Below are positions 9,606 through 18,417 of a stretch of DNA of 64,000 nt, one piece after another. The notes under the pieces were generated by a model. It ran no database searches, was not told where the DNA came from, and saw only the letters and a program-made list of their open reading frames with translations. A program made the translations under genes and the position numbers. The first letter of the stretch is position 1, and the number at the start of each line of letters is the position of its first letter. Source of the DNA: G958295935 sp965224235 (GTDB taxonomy: Bacteria; Chloroflexota; Dehalococcoidia; Lucifugimonadales; Lucifugimonadaceae); contig CBDCYP010000002.1 in the NCBI GenBank assembly GCA_965224235.1, positions 1,612,001-1,676,000 on the forward strand, written 5' to 3'.

Positions 9606-9884
9606 ATGAAGATTTACGTTAGTAATATCAGTTATGACACAAGAGAAGAGCAGTTACGGGAAGCCTTTGCGCCCTATGGCACAGTCGGTGAGGCTACGGT
9701 CATTACTGACCGCGAGACCGGCCGATCACGCGGCTTCGGCTTTGTCGAAATTGCGGATGACGACGCTGCGAGGACAGCCATCCAGTCGCTCAATGGGACT
9801 GCGCTCGACGTACGCACTGTGACGGTGAATGAGGCCAGACCCCGAACCGAACGGACGCGCTCGAGCGCCATCCGTTCCTGGTAA
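9606..9884 (+). CDS. RRM-domain RNA-binding protein
   Basis: A 92-residue single RNA-recognition-motif protein. RNP2 is KIYVSNI at residues 2-8 and RNP1 is RGFGFVEI at about 41-48, the aromatic RNA-contact motifs, followed by a short basic, Ser/Arg-rich tail. It matches the cold- or stress-responsive Rbp proteins known from cyanobacteria and Chloroflexota. GGAG lies 9 nt before ATG 9606. A hairpin follows 30 bp after the stop, and a broken DEAD-box RNA helicase gene lies downstream, so the pair may once have formed an RNA-metabolism locus. Confidence 0.9.
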   Translation: MKIYVSNISYDTREEQLREAFAPYGTVGEATVITDRETGRSRGFGFVEIADDDAARTAIQSLNGTALDVRTVTVNEARPRTERTRSSAIRSW

Positions 9885-9913
9885 CGAGTCACTGCCACAC
9901 GGCGTCAATTGAA

Positions 9914-9942
9914 GTGGGCCTCTCTTGACACGAGAGGCCCAC
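9914..9942 (+). terminator. Hairpin after the RRM gene
   Basis: A perfect 11-bp stem (GTGGGCCTCTC, loop TTGACAC, GAGAGGCCCAC) sits 30 bp downstream of the RRM stop codon. It lacks a T tract, so it may be a terminator of the T-poor type or an mRNA-stabilising hairpin. Confidence 0.6.
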
Positions 9943-10100
9943 CCCGCGTCTTCGCCCTAAAACAGCTCTGGAGAAGGGCAATGGAAGCTTCGCTATGCCT
10001 TCCACCAGACTGATGAGACCTCCTTCATTCGCGATCTCGATCGTCTTACCGACCACCGATAGCATGGACGCCGTCCGACTGGCGCCCGTCGTTCCGGGGA

Positions 10101-10526
10101 ATCCAGGCCCTTGTGCTGGCGCCCACCCGTGAATTAGCCATACAGGTGGTTGCAGTCGTGGAGGCCTTGGCTTCTTCGCAGCAACTCCGCGTCACACTTT
10201 TGTACGGCGGTCGGTCTCTACGACCGGAATACGCAGCGTTGAGGAACAGACCACATATCGTCATTGCCACTCCGGGCCGGACGTTGGACCATCTACGACA
10301 AGGGACGCTCAACCTGGGTTAGGTGCGGTTCCTTGTGCTGGATGAATCGGATGAAATGCTAGATCGGGGGTTTGCCCCTGACGTCGAGTCCATCATAGGC
10401 AGGACACCCAACGGGCGGCAGACGGCGCTTCTCTCCTCGACCCTGCCTGAGTGGGTGGCCAAGACCGCTGCCAGGTGCCTGCGGCAGGCAATAACAGTGA
10501 AAGAATCTTTTCGTTGTGAGGAATAG
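10101..10526 (+). pseudogene. Internal fragment of a DEAD-box RNA helicase
   Basis: The frame carries motif Ia (LVLAPTRELAIQV), a GG motif (LLYGGRS), motif Ib (IVIATPGRTLDHL), then TAG at 10320-10322, then in the same frame motif II in the variant form LVLDESDEML and motif III-like ALLSSTLPEWV. The P-loop region upstream (around 10080) is scrambled and everything after about residue 140 is missing, where the fragment runs into the antisense end of the pentapeptide gene. It is disabled by truncation at both ends and a nonsense codon. Confidence 0.85.
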
Positions 10527-11805
10527 CGTCACGCCAAACCAGAGTCTCACCGGTCTGTGTATCCACGACCCCTTCCAGGTCAGGATGGTTCCCACCTACA
10601 ACAATAGTCTGGTCTAGTTGTTCCTGAGTGATACCGACAGGCGCGTGTTGCCCATTGTGTGTCAATTTGGCGCTGTTCAGCATGGTGGCCCAGAGTTTTG
10701 CCCCGGCAAATTCGGTACCAGGTAGAATCGCCCCTCTCATCATAACGCCAGAACAGTTGCTGCCTGCCAAACTTGCGTCTGTCATGTCTGCTCTCGTCAA
10801 GTCCGTTTTCGACCAATGGCGGGAGGACAAGTCCGATTCGAACAGATTGGCCCCGCGCAGGTTGGCGTGCCCAAGCCATGCACCGATAAGATTTGCTTCT
10901 CTGTTTTGCGCCCCTGACAGGTTGACGTGCTCCATCCTGGCGCTCGACAGGTTTGCGTACGAGAGGCTAGCGCCGGAGAGATTGGCGGTGAACGTCTGCC
11001 TCCAGCCCTTCTCGTTGGAGTAATTGTCGGGCTGTAGTCTTTCCTTGCCGGAGTTAGCCTCCTGCAGCCTCAGGTAGAACGGGCTGCGTGGTGGTGGGAA
11101 ACCACGTCGCCACTCGTAAAACACGGCGCGATACAGATTCGCAAACGTGAGATCTGCATTGGAGAGGTCCGCCTTTTCAAGGTAGGTCTACGACAGGTCC
11201 GCACCGTTGAGGTCTATCAAGAAACCGCGCCTTCTCTCCATGGCGATTCCAGACTCGCCGCGCGAGCCAATAGCGTCCATTACAGTCTGAACGTCAGCTC
11301 GCGCCCGGGGACGACCATGAACGTGTTTTCTTGGGTTATCTTCGGCCTCAGCTCTGCCAGAGTATCGTTCTGCCTCCTCGTTGTCGCACGGTGCCGGGTG
11401 ACGAACAAAGGCGCAGAACACTCGCATGACCTGGATGTGGTACTGTTCCGGTTGGCTCTCTGCCAAATTCCGGAGCGAGTAGATACCACCCAAACGAGCC
11501 GAGAGCCTGCCGCTCCCAAGCATCTCGATTCCCCGCCGGTAGCGTCCGTCCAAAACGGCTTGCTCCGCTGCTGTCGCTTGACGCTCACCTATTCCGACTC
11601 TCCATAAAACCAGGATAAGAGCGACAAATCCCGCCATTACCAGGACAATATTGCGGATAGTCGTGCTGTCGGACTCAGACGGGGAAGTCAGCCAATCCCA
11701 ATACCGATACGAGAGGAAGGCCCCGACCAAGAGGATTACTGCAATCAACACCGTCACCCAAATCCATGAAGGAAGGGTGCGCCTTAGCCTGTCATAAGTT
11801 CTCAT
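10393..11805 (-). pseudogene. Membrane-anchored pentapeptide-repeat protein split by one amber codon
   Basis: From ATG 11805 the frame encodes two membrane segments (WIWVTVLIAVILLVGAFL, IVLVMAGFVALILVLW), a linker with GRYRRGIEMLGS...ARLGGIYSLRNLAE, and then A(D/N)LXX repeats. TAG at 11188-11190 interrupts a repeat (NGADLS, stop, TYLEKADLSNADL); the same frame continues through about a dozen further repeats. One base change would restore a protein of over 400 residues. The 3' end has lost its own stop and reads into the DEAD-box relic, so the last 40 or so codons are not native. Family members are cytoplasmic quadrilateral beta-helices tethered to the membrane; function unknown. Confidence 0.75.
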
Positions 11806-11911
11806 TCCTTAAGCCGTGCGCATGGCGATGACGTCGCAACCATTCTCAGTCACCCGTTTGATGATGGTAGGGGCTTACCAGCCAGGGCGGGGCACTGAGC
11901 ATTGACCGCTA

Positions 11912-11947
11912 GTCTGCTATAATGCAAACATGGCAATTATAGCAGAC
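11912..11947 (+). promoter_or_regulatory. hsdM promoter with perfect 12-bp inverted repeat over the start codon
   Basis: GTCTGCTATAAT (11912-11923) is repeated in perfect inverse at 11936-11947 with a 12-bp spacer. The left arm contains a consensus -10 box TATAAT (11918-11923), which places transcription start at about the A of ATG 11930, so the mRNA is probably leaderless. The right arm lies inside codons 3-6. HsdM begins with an XRE-type HTH, so this is a candidate auto-operator. No convincing -35 box is at the right distance. Confidence 0.7.
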
Positions 11948-13771
11948 CTCCAGTCTATCCCCCCAACCCTACAGGCCATCCGCGCCACGCTCGACCTGAC
12001 GCAGGAGCAGCTTGCGGAGCGGCTTGGGGTTTCGTTTACGACGGTGAATCGCTGGGAGGGCGGGGCGACGACACCTCAGAAGGCGGCGCGGACGGCCATC
12101 GCCGCACTCGCCGCCGAAGTGGGCATCGACGCCGCTGAGCCGGGCGTTGACGAAGCCGAGTCTGCGGCGAGTGTGACCCGTCGGCGGTCCCGGCGGCGTC
12201 TGTCACCCGCCCCTTCCACCAAACCCATGGAGCAGATGCTGTGGGATGCCGCCTGCTCCATCCGCGGGGAGAAGGACGCGGCCAAGTTCAAGGACTACCT
12301 GCTGCCCCTCCTCTTCCTCAAGCGCCTCTCCGACGTGTTCGACGACGAGATCGACCGGCTGGCCCAGGAGTTCGGGGACCGCGCAATCGCGCAGGAAATC
12401 ACGGAGAGCGACCACGACCTGCTGCGCTTCTACCTGCCGCCGGAGGCCCGATGGGGCGTCGTTAGCGGGCGACAGGCCCACGAATGGCCACTTGACGCCC
12501 AGGGGCGCAGCACCCGACCCCACGACATCGGCGAGCACCTGACCAGAGCGGTGCGCGCGGTCGTACGGTGGAACCCGTCCCTCTCCGGCGTTATCGACCT
12601 GGTGGACTTCGCCTCCGAGCGCAACGGCGAGCGCGACATCAATCCCGCCCGCCTCGCCGCCGTCGTGGAGACCTTCTCCGATCCTCGCTACCGCCTCGGC
12701 CTCGCCGACGTGCAGCCCGACTTCCTGGGCCGCGCCTACGAGTACCTGCTCCGCAAGTTCGCGGAGGGCTCCGGCCAGAGCGCGGGCGAGTTCTTCACTC
12801 CCACGGAGGTCGGCTTCCTGATGGCGCACCTCATGCGTCCAAGGCCCGGCGAGGACTGCCACGACTACGCCTGCGGATCCGCGGGGCTGCTCATCAAGCT
12901 TCAGCTCGTCGCCCGCGAGACCGACCCCACCAGCCGCGTTCCCCTCAAGCTCTCCGGGCAAGAGTTGCAAGCCGACAGCTACGCCGTGGCCCACATGAAC
13001 GCCATCATCCACGACATGGAGGTCCAGATAGAGCGCGGCGACACCATGATCAACCCCAAGCTCAAGAACGCCGCAGGCCGGATCAGCGCCCATGACATCG
13101 TGGTCGCCAATCCGATGTGGAACCAGGACTTCAACCCGGACATATTCGAGAACGACCCGTTCGACCGCTTCCGCACCGCCGGCGGCGTCACCACCGGCAA
13201 GGGCGATTGGGCGTGGCTCCAGCACACCCTGGCCTGCCTGAACGAGCGCGGGCGGGCGGTGGTGGTGCTGGACACCGGAGCGGTGACTCGCGGCTCCGGC
13301 AGCAAGCACGAGGACAGGGAGCGCAACATCCGCAAGTGGTTCGTGGAGCGGGACCTGATAGACGGGGTGATACTGCTGCCGGACAACCTGTTCTACAACA
13401 CCAGCGCCGCCGGAGTCATCGTTGTGCTGTCGAAGCGCAAGCCGGCGGCGCGGCAGGGCAAGATCGTGCTCCTCAACGCCAGCCGCCGCGTGGGCAAGGG
13501 ACGCCCCAAGAACTTTATTCCAGAAGACGACATCCGTCCCCTGGCGGCGGCCTTCCTCAAAGGCGAGCCGGTAGAGGGCGAGGTGGCCGTCATAACGCGG
13601 GAGCAGGCAGAACAGGCCGACTACAACTTGAGTCCAAGCCGGTGGGTGGGGCAAACTGATGTCGTGGACCAGCGGCCTATCTCGGAGATCATCGCCGAGA
13701 TGCAGTGTCTTAATGAAGAGGCCCGTGGGATTGATACACGGTTGACGGAGATGCTGGCAAGGCTGCAATGA
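11930..13771 (+). CDS. hsdM: Type I restriction-modification methyltransferase with N-terminal XRE HTH
   Basis: A 613-residue protein. Residues about 10-55 are a helix-turn-helix of XRE type (LDLTQEQLAERLGVSFTTVNRWE), followed by a basic linker, then a full HsdM from about 97: the helical N-terminal domain, SAM motif I (DYACGSAG, about 310) and the adenine-methyltransferase catalytic motif in the form NPMW (about 393, where many family members have NPPF or NPPY). It should methylate adenine in complex with HsdS and HsdR. The start is ATG 11930, directly behind TATAAT, within a perfect inverted repeat that the HTH may bind. It heads the RM operon. Confidence 0.93.
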   Translation: MAIIADLQSIPPTLQAIRATLDLTQEQLAERLGVSFTTVNRWEGGATTPQKAARTAIAALAAEVGIDAAEPGVDEAESAASVTRRRSRRRLSPAPSTKPMEQMLWDAACSIRGEKDAAKFKDYLLPLLFLKRLSDVFDDEIDRLAQEFGDRAIAQEITESDHDLLRFYLPPEARWGVVSGRQAHEWPLDAQGRSTRPHDIGEHLTRAVRAVVRWNPSLSGVIDLVDFASERNGERDINPARLAAVVETFSDPRYRLGLADVQPDFLGRAYEYLLRKFAEGSGQSAGEFFTPTEVGFLMAHLMRPRPGEDCHDYACGSAGLLIKLQLVARETDPTSRVPLKLSGQELQADSYAVAHMNAIIHDMEVQIERGDTMINPKLKNAAGRISAHDIVVANPMWNQDFNPDIFENDPFDRFRTAGGVTTGKGDWAWLQHTLACLNERGRAVVVLDTGAVTRGSGSKHEDRERNIRKWFVERDLIDGVILLPDNLFYNTSAAGVIVVLSKRKPAARQGKIVLLNASRRVGKGRPKNFIPEDDIRPLAAAFLKGEPVEGEVAVITREQAEQADYNLSPSRWVGQTDVVDQRPISEIIAEMQCLNEEARGIDTRLTEMLARLQ

Positions 13772-13805
13772 CCTTGGTCAGTACAGATCACTGGAGGATG
13801 AAGGC

Positions 13806-14177
13806 ATGGGAGCGACGCACGTAACAGTCAGGATTACGAATCCCGCAGATCCAAACAGGTTTTGGGAAGGGCTCTTTTTGGTTGATACAGGGGCTACCGA
13901 TTCTCTGGCGCCCCGCTCGGCCTTAGACTCCATAGGCCTCAAGCCAAAGGGGCACAGGACTTATGGACTGGCAGACGGAAGCGAGATTCGCTTGGATATC
14001 ACAACAGCGGATATCGAATTCATGGGCGAGATCGTTGGCGGTACGATCATCTTTGGCGATAACGGCGCGGAGCCGCTGCTGGGCGTGACGGCGTTGGAGT
14101 CCGTAGGCATCGAAGTGGACCCGTTGAATCAGCGGTTGAAGAGGCTGCCGGCCGTGCGGCTCAAGGGGCTGGCGTGA
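13806..14177 (+). CDS. Retropepsin-like aspartic protease inside the RM operon
   Basis: A 123-residue protein with the clan AA signature FLVDTGATDSLAP (catalytic DTG at about 28-30), a flap-like GLADGSEIR region and the second hydrophobic motif EPLLGVTALESVGIEVD. One DTG per chain implies it works as a homodimer, as retropepsins do. GGAGG lies 8 nt before ATG 13806. It follows hsdM by 34 bp and overlaps hsdS by 4 nt (GTGA), so it is translated as part of the RM operon. Its substrate is unknown. It may process or remove an RM subunit, or simply be cargo. Confidence 0.8.
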   Translation: MGATHVTVRITNPADPNRFWEGLFLVDTGATDSLAPRSALDSIGLKPKGHRTYGLADGSEIRLDITTADIEFMGEIVGGTIIFGDNGAEPLLGVTALESVGIEVDPLNQRLKRLPAVRLKGLA

Positions 14178-15478
14178 CGACAAGGGAGACAACCCGCCTT
14201 GCGGACATGTGTGATCTCATAGCGGAACCGGTACGGCCCGGGGCGCGTCCCGACGCCCTCTATCTTGGACTTGAACATCTTGCCCCAGGGCGACTTATTC
14301 GCATCGGCGGCGGCCAGGCGTCAGAGATGCGAAGCAATACTTCGGCGTTCCGACCCGGTGACGTGCTGTATGGAAAGCTCCGTCCATATCTCGACAAAGC
14401 CATACTCGCTGAAGAGGCGGGCGTCTGCACGATGGAACTGCTCGTGCTACGCCCGAAAGTTGATGTAGACCCAAGGTATCTGGCTGCGGTTGTGCATTCT
14501 CCCAGCTTTCTTGAATATGCCGTCGCGGGTACGACCGGCGTGCAACATCCGAGGACTTCATGGGCGCATACACGAGAATTTCAAACCCCCGCCTTGACCT
14601 TGGCTGAACAACAACAGGTCGCTGACCGTCTATGGCTTGTACACAAGGCAATCAGCGGATCAGAGACGCTAGTTGAAGAAGGCCAAACCCTCAAACGCGC
14701 CGCCATGCACAAGCTCTTCACCCACGGCCTCCGGGGGGAGGCGCAGAAGGAGACGGAGATCGGGCCGGTGCCGGAGAGTTGGGGGGTGACGACCGTCGGT
14801 TCTGTCGCTGTGGTGAAGGGTGGGAAGCGCATGCCGAAAGGCGTTTCGCTCACTGTCGAGAACACTGGTCAGCCATACATTCGGGTAACAGACTTCCGGG
14901 ATCATGGAGTGGACATCGAACAGGTATTGTTTGTGCCAAATGGCTACGAGTCGGTGATTTCCCGATACATCATTTCCAGTGAAGACGTTTATATCTCCAT
15001 TGCCGGGACTATTGGTCTGGTCGGACAAGTTCCACAAACTCTTGATCGTGCGAACCTGACCGAGAACGCCGCAAAGATTACTCTGGCTGACAGGAACCTT
15101 CTTCCCCGCTTCCTTATGTATGCGTTGGCGTCGGATACTTGCAAGCGTCAGATAGCGCAGTCAACAGCTACAAACGCGCAACCAAAGCTCGCGCTGACCC
15201 GAATAGAGCAGATCACTCTGCCTCTTCCTTCCAGCGACGAACAGGATGAGATCGTCGCCATCCTCGACGCCACCGACCGTAAGATCGACCTGCACCGGAG
15301 GAAGCGCGCCGTGCTGGAGGAGTTGTTCAAGGCACTGCTGCACAAGCTGATGACGGGTGAGATACGGGTGGGGGAGCTGGATTTGTCGTCCATCAGGAAA
15401 GCCAAGGCTTCCATTAGGTGCGGAGCAATACAACATGACTCCTCGTCCGACACTTGGAGAACCAGCGTAAATATCTGA
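14174..15478 (+). CDS. hsdS: Type I restriction-modification specificity subunit
   Basis: A 434-residue HsdS with two target recognition domains (about 10-130 and 200-330), each followed by a conserved helical spacer (LTLAEQQQVADRLWLVHKAI..., LPSSDEQDEIVAILDATDRKIDLHRRKRAVLEELFKALLHKLMTGE). It recognises a bipartite DNA sequence and bridges two HsdM. The start is GTG 14174, overlapping the protease stop. The last 30 residues extend past the usual end and run into the OLD gene's leader. The halves are not repeats of each other, so the target is probably asymmetric. Confidence 0.92.
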   Translation: MTTRETTRLADMCDLIAEPVRPGARPDALYLGLEHLAPGRLIRIGGGQASEMRSNTSAFRPGDVLYGKLRPYLDKAILAEEAGVCTMELLVLRPKVDVDPRYLAAVVHSPSFLEYAVAGTTGVQHPRTSWAHTREFQTPALTLAEQQQVADRLWLVHKAISGSETLVEEGQTLKRAAMHKLFTHGLRGEAQKETEIGPVPESWGVTTVGSVAVVKGGKRMPKGVSLTVENTGQPYIRVTDFRDHGVDIEQVLFVPNGYESVISRYIISSEDVYISIAGTIGLVGQVPQTLDRANLTENAAKITLADRNLLPRFLMYALASDTCKRQIAQSTATNAQPKLALTRIEQITLPLPSSDEQDEIVAILDATDRKIDLHRRKRAVLEELFKALLHKLMTGEIRVGELDLSSIRKAKASIRCGAIQHDSSSDTWRTSVNI

Positions 15479-15489
15479 TTGGAGACAGC

Positions 15490-17451
15490 ATGAAGCTAAC
15501 CAAGGTCCGCATTACAGAGTTTCAGAGCGTTCAGGACTCGACGGAATTTGCGGTCGGGGATGTCACATGTCTAGTTGGGAAGAACGAGGCAGGTAAGACC
15601 GCTTTGCTCAAAGCCCTATACCGCTTGAATCCCATCATTGAAACCGAGGGAGGCTTCGATCCTACGGATGACTACCCTCGCAGCTCAGTGTCTGACTATA
15701 AGGAACAGGTCAAGGCTGGCGGACGTGAGCAAGCTACAGTTGTTCACGCTGCATACGAACTTGAACCGGAGGATGTTTCCGCTGTCAAGAGTAAGTATGG
15801 CCCCACCTGTTTCGATGGCGATGCGTCTGTAGTGACCCTTAGAAAGGGATATGGAAATCAACTCAAAGTAAGTAACCTAGACGTCAATTGCAAAGAGGCT
15901 CTGAGCCACCTAGTAGAAGCCGCGAATCTCCCGCAAAAAGTGGCTAGTGAGTTGAGCCAGTTGGACTCGGCCGGCGATATGGTCAAGGCGCTCTCCGAAG
16001 CGGAGCAGACCAAAGCGGTACAGAATCTTACACCCATTCTAGCGGGTATCGCTGGGCACGGGGTTTCTAGTTATATCTTTAACGAAATCCTTTGGGAGAG
16101 GTTGCCTAAGTTTCTCTATTTTGATGAATATTACCAGATGAAAGGGCAAGATAATCTCGACGCTCTCAAGCAGCGTGTCGACAGCAATGCCCTTGAAGAG
16201 TCTGACCACCCGCTCATCGGACTGATTGATCTCGCAGGACTGAGGCTGGACGATCTTGTTGCTCCGGATCGAACGGAAGCACTGATCGCTGGTCTTGAAG
16301 CTGCGGAAAATCGACTCACGCAGAAGGTTCTGACCTATTGGTCCCAGAACAAGCATCTCCGCATGAAGTTCGACGTTCGGCCAGCGCAGCCAGGCGATGG
16401 CCCCGGCATGACTTCAGGTACGAATATTTTGGGACGCGTTCCGGATACGAAGCACATGGTAAGTACGCCGCTTGGGACGCGCTCCCGGGGCTTCGTCTGG
16501 TTTTTTTCATTCCTCGCTTGGTACTCGAAGCTTAAGAATGAAGACCTGCCCCTTATCCTGCTTCTCGACGAACCGGGTCTATCCCTCCATGCAAGGGCAC
16601 AAGGAGACCTCCTCCGGTATTTTGAAGAGGAACTGAAACCTCGCCACCAGCTCCTATACACGACTCATTCACCGTTCATGGTTGACTCAGGGCACTTCGA
16701 TCGCGTGCGGATAGTCCAGGACCGGAGTATAGAGGCTGACTCGGACAATCTGCCTGAGGAGCAGCAAGGCACTAAAGTCTCCACGGACGTGCATGAGGCA
16801 ACATCAGATAGCCTTTTCCCACTCCAAGGTGCTCTTGGCTACGAGATTCATCAATCGCTCTTCATCGGCCCAAACTGTTTAGTCGTTGAAGGAGCTTCTG
16901 ACTTGCTCTACATACAGACCATATCCGCCCTTCTCCAAAGATCGGGTAAGCCTGGGTTGAGCGCTGATTGGACTATCACTCCTGTCGGCGGTTCAGGCAA
17001 GGTTCCAACATTCGTTGCCCTGATTGGAGCGCAAACCAAACTCAACGTCGCAGTGCTGATCGATTTTCAGAAGAGGAACCAACAGACTATAGAGAATCTC
17101 TATAAGGGCAAGCTACTCAAGAAAAACCAAGTCTTGACTTTCGCAAACTTCACTGGCGGTACCGAAGCCGATATAGAAGACATGTTCGACTCAGAGTTCT
17201 ATCTGAAATTGGTAAATAATGAATTCGGTTCCTCTCTCAAATTAGGTCAATTGTCTTCAACATATTCCAAGATTCTTCAGCGTCTTGAGAAACGTCTTGA
17301 GAAGCAGCCTCTTCCGAAAAAAGCGCAATTCAATCACTATCGTCCTGCTCGATATTTGAGTGAGAACATTGGCTCACTCCAAGACGAACTGAGCAATGAG
17401 ACGCTTGACCGGTTCCAGTGTGCGTTCGACGCACTGAACCAGCTCCTATAG
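15490..17451 (+). CDS. OLD-family nuclease (AAA ATPase plus TOPRIM)
   Basis: A 653-residue protein. The ABC-type ATPase domain has Walker A LVGKNEAGKTALL (about 28-40), a late Walker B LLLDEPGLSLHA (about 357) and a switch His in YTTHSPFMV. It is followed by a TOPRIM domain with CLVVEGASDLLYI (about 463) and VLIDFQKRN (about 522), the acidic metal-binding sites. This is the layout of P2 OLD and Gabija GajA nucleases. I choose ATG 15490 (GGAGACAGC upstream) over the earlier in-frame start at 15454, which lies inside hsdS. No UvrD-like gajB partner follows. Its place between hsdS and hsdR suggests an added layer of phage defence. Confidence 0.88.
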   Translation: MKLTKVRITEFQSVQDSTEFAVGDVTCLVGKNEAGKTALLKALYRLNPIIETEGGFDPTDDYPRSSVSDYKEQVKAGGREQATVVHAAYELEPEDVSAVKSKYGPTCFDGDASVVTLRKGYGNQLKVSNLDVNCKEALSHLVEAANLPQKVASELSQLDSAGDMVKALSEAEQTKAVQNLTPILAGIAGHGVSSYIFNEILWERLPKFLYFDEYYQMKGQDNLDALKQRVDSNALEESDHPLIGLIDLAGLRLDDLVAPDRTEALIAGLEAAENRLTQKVLTYWSQNKHLRMKFDVRPAQPGDGPGMTSGTNILGRVPDTKHMVSTPLGTRSRGFVWFFSFLAWYSKLKNEDLPLILLLDEPGLSLHARAQGDLLRYFEEELKPRHQLLYTTHSPFMVDSGHFDRVRIVQDRSIEADSDNLPEEQQGTKVSTDVHEATSDSLFPLQGALGYEIHQSLFIGPNCLVVEGASDLLYIQTISALLQRSGKPGLSADWTITPVGGSGKVPTFVALIGAQTKLNVAVLIDFQKRNQQTIENLYKGKLLKKNQVLTFANFTGGTEADIEDMFDSEFYLKLVNNEFGSSLKLGQLSSTYSKILQRLEKRLEKQPLPKKAQFNHYRPARYLSENIGSLQDELSNETLDRFQCAFDALNQLL

Positions 17452-17468
17452 ATGAAGGGAGGTCAGCC

Positions 17469-17759
17469 GTGACGCCCGATGAGATAGCAACCCTCGCCGC
17501 CTCAGGCGAGTCCGAAACGCTGGAGTTCAAGACGACGACCGGAACGCGCCGCGAGGCGGCCATAACGGTGTGTGCCTTCCTGAACCAGCGCGGCGGGCAA
17601 GTACTGTTCGGCGTGACGGTGGCCGGGGTCGTGGCCGGGCAGCAGGTCAGCGAGCGCACCATAGAAGAGTTGAGCGCCCAGCTCCGGCAGATAGACCCTC
17701 CGGCGTTTCCGACGGTCGAGCGGGTCCCCGTGGATGGCGAATCTGTGCCGTTTGAGTGA
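17469..17759 (+). pseudogene. Truncated first copy of the AlbA_2 protein gene
   Basis: 96 codons from GTG 17469, nearly identical to the first 90 codons of the gene at 18407 (LEFKTTTGTRREAA, VCAFLNQRGGQVLFGV, QVSERTIEELSAQLRQI). It stops at TGA 17759 just after the shared sequence ends at about 17740. It retains most of the AlbA_2 domain and could make a short protein, but looks like the left half of a duplication created when the MntA/HepT module entered. GGAGG upstream makes translation possible. Confidence 0.7.
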
Positions 17760-17771
17760 GGAGGTAAAGAT

Positions 17772-18074
17772 ATGAACTCACAGGTGTCCATATCGAAGGA
17801 TGCTCTCGCCGCGTTCTGCAAAGAGCACGGAATCACATGGCTTGCCATCTTTGGCTCAGCGCTGCGAGATGACTTCGGGCCGGAGAGCGATGTCGACGTG
17901 CTGGTGGAGTTCGCGCCCAACCGAGTTCCCGGCCTATTGGGAGTGGCCGGCATGGAGTTGGAGTTGTCGGAGTTGTTCGAGGGCCGGAAAGTCGACCTTC
18001 GTACCCCCGAGGACCTAAGCCGCTACTTTCGTGACGACGTGCTAGACAAGGCGGAAGTCCAATATGTTCGGTGA
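17772..18074 (+). CDS. mntA: MntA-type nucleotidyltransferase antitoxin
   Basis: A 100-residue minimal nucleotidyltransferase. GSALRDDFGPESDVDVLVEF (about 31-50) carries the GS and DxD motifs, and a third acidic residue is in KVDLRTPE. In characterised pairs MntA AMPylates a Tyr of HepT to silence it. It is preceded by GAGGAGGT 8 nt before ATG 17772 and overlaps hepT by 11 nt. It sits between two copies of the AlbA_2 5' region. Confidence 0.9.
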   Translation: MNSQVSISKDALAAFCKEHGITWLAIFGSALRDDFGPESDVDVLVEFAPNRVPGLLGVAGMELELSELFEGRKVDLRTPEDLSRYFRDDVLDKAEVQYVR

Positions 18075-18417
18075 TGACGAAATCCGCTTGCTCCATATGC
18101 TCAAAGCGGCGCGGGAGGCCGTGTCCTTTGTGAGGGATAGAGCCCGCAGCGACCTTGACGTGGATCGCCAGCTGGCTTTATCGCTTGTCAAAGACATAGA
18201 GATCGTCGGCGAAGCCGCGACCCAGATAACCGAATCTACCCGCATGGAGTTGGTAGACATTCCTTGGGACAGGATTGTCGCAATGCGCAACCGGCTCATT
18301 CATGCTTATTTCAGCATCAACCTCGATATCGTGTGGCAGACGGTGCAGGAGGACCTGCCAGGGTTGATTATTAAGCTCGAACGTATAGTGTCTCCGGAAT
18401 CGAATCATGACGCCTGA
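18064..18417 (+). CDS. hepT: HEPN-family toxin HepT
   Basis: A 117-residue all-helical HEPN protein with the ribonuclease motif RNRLIHAY (RX4HXY, about 79-86), which supplies both catalytic residues and the AMPylated Tyr. It should cleave RNA when freed from MntA. It overlaps mntA at its start and the AlbA_2 gene at its end (11 nt), so all three are translationally linked. Confidence 0.9.
   Translation: MFGDDEIRLLHMLKAAREAVSFVRDRARSDLDVDRQLALSLVKDIEIVGEAATQITESTRMELVDIPWDRIVAMRNRLIHAYFSINLDIVWQTVQEDLPGLIIKLERIVSPESNHDA

Noticed and set aside
12203..13768. 521-codon open frame antisense to hsdM
   Set aside because: A GC-rich third-position shadow of hsdM; composition (Val/Leu/His/Gly-rich) is not protein-like and the sense gene has all motifs.
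15454..15490. Earlier start for the OLD-family gene
   Set aside because: The extra residues lie within hsdS and do not match the family; ATG 15490 has a good ribosome site and starts at the conserved MKLTKVRI.
15490..17451. Gabija system
   Set aside because: The OLD/GajA-like nuclease is present but no UvrD-like GajB helicase follows; the next gene is a truncated AlbA_2 copy.
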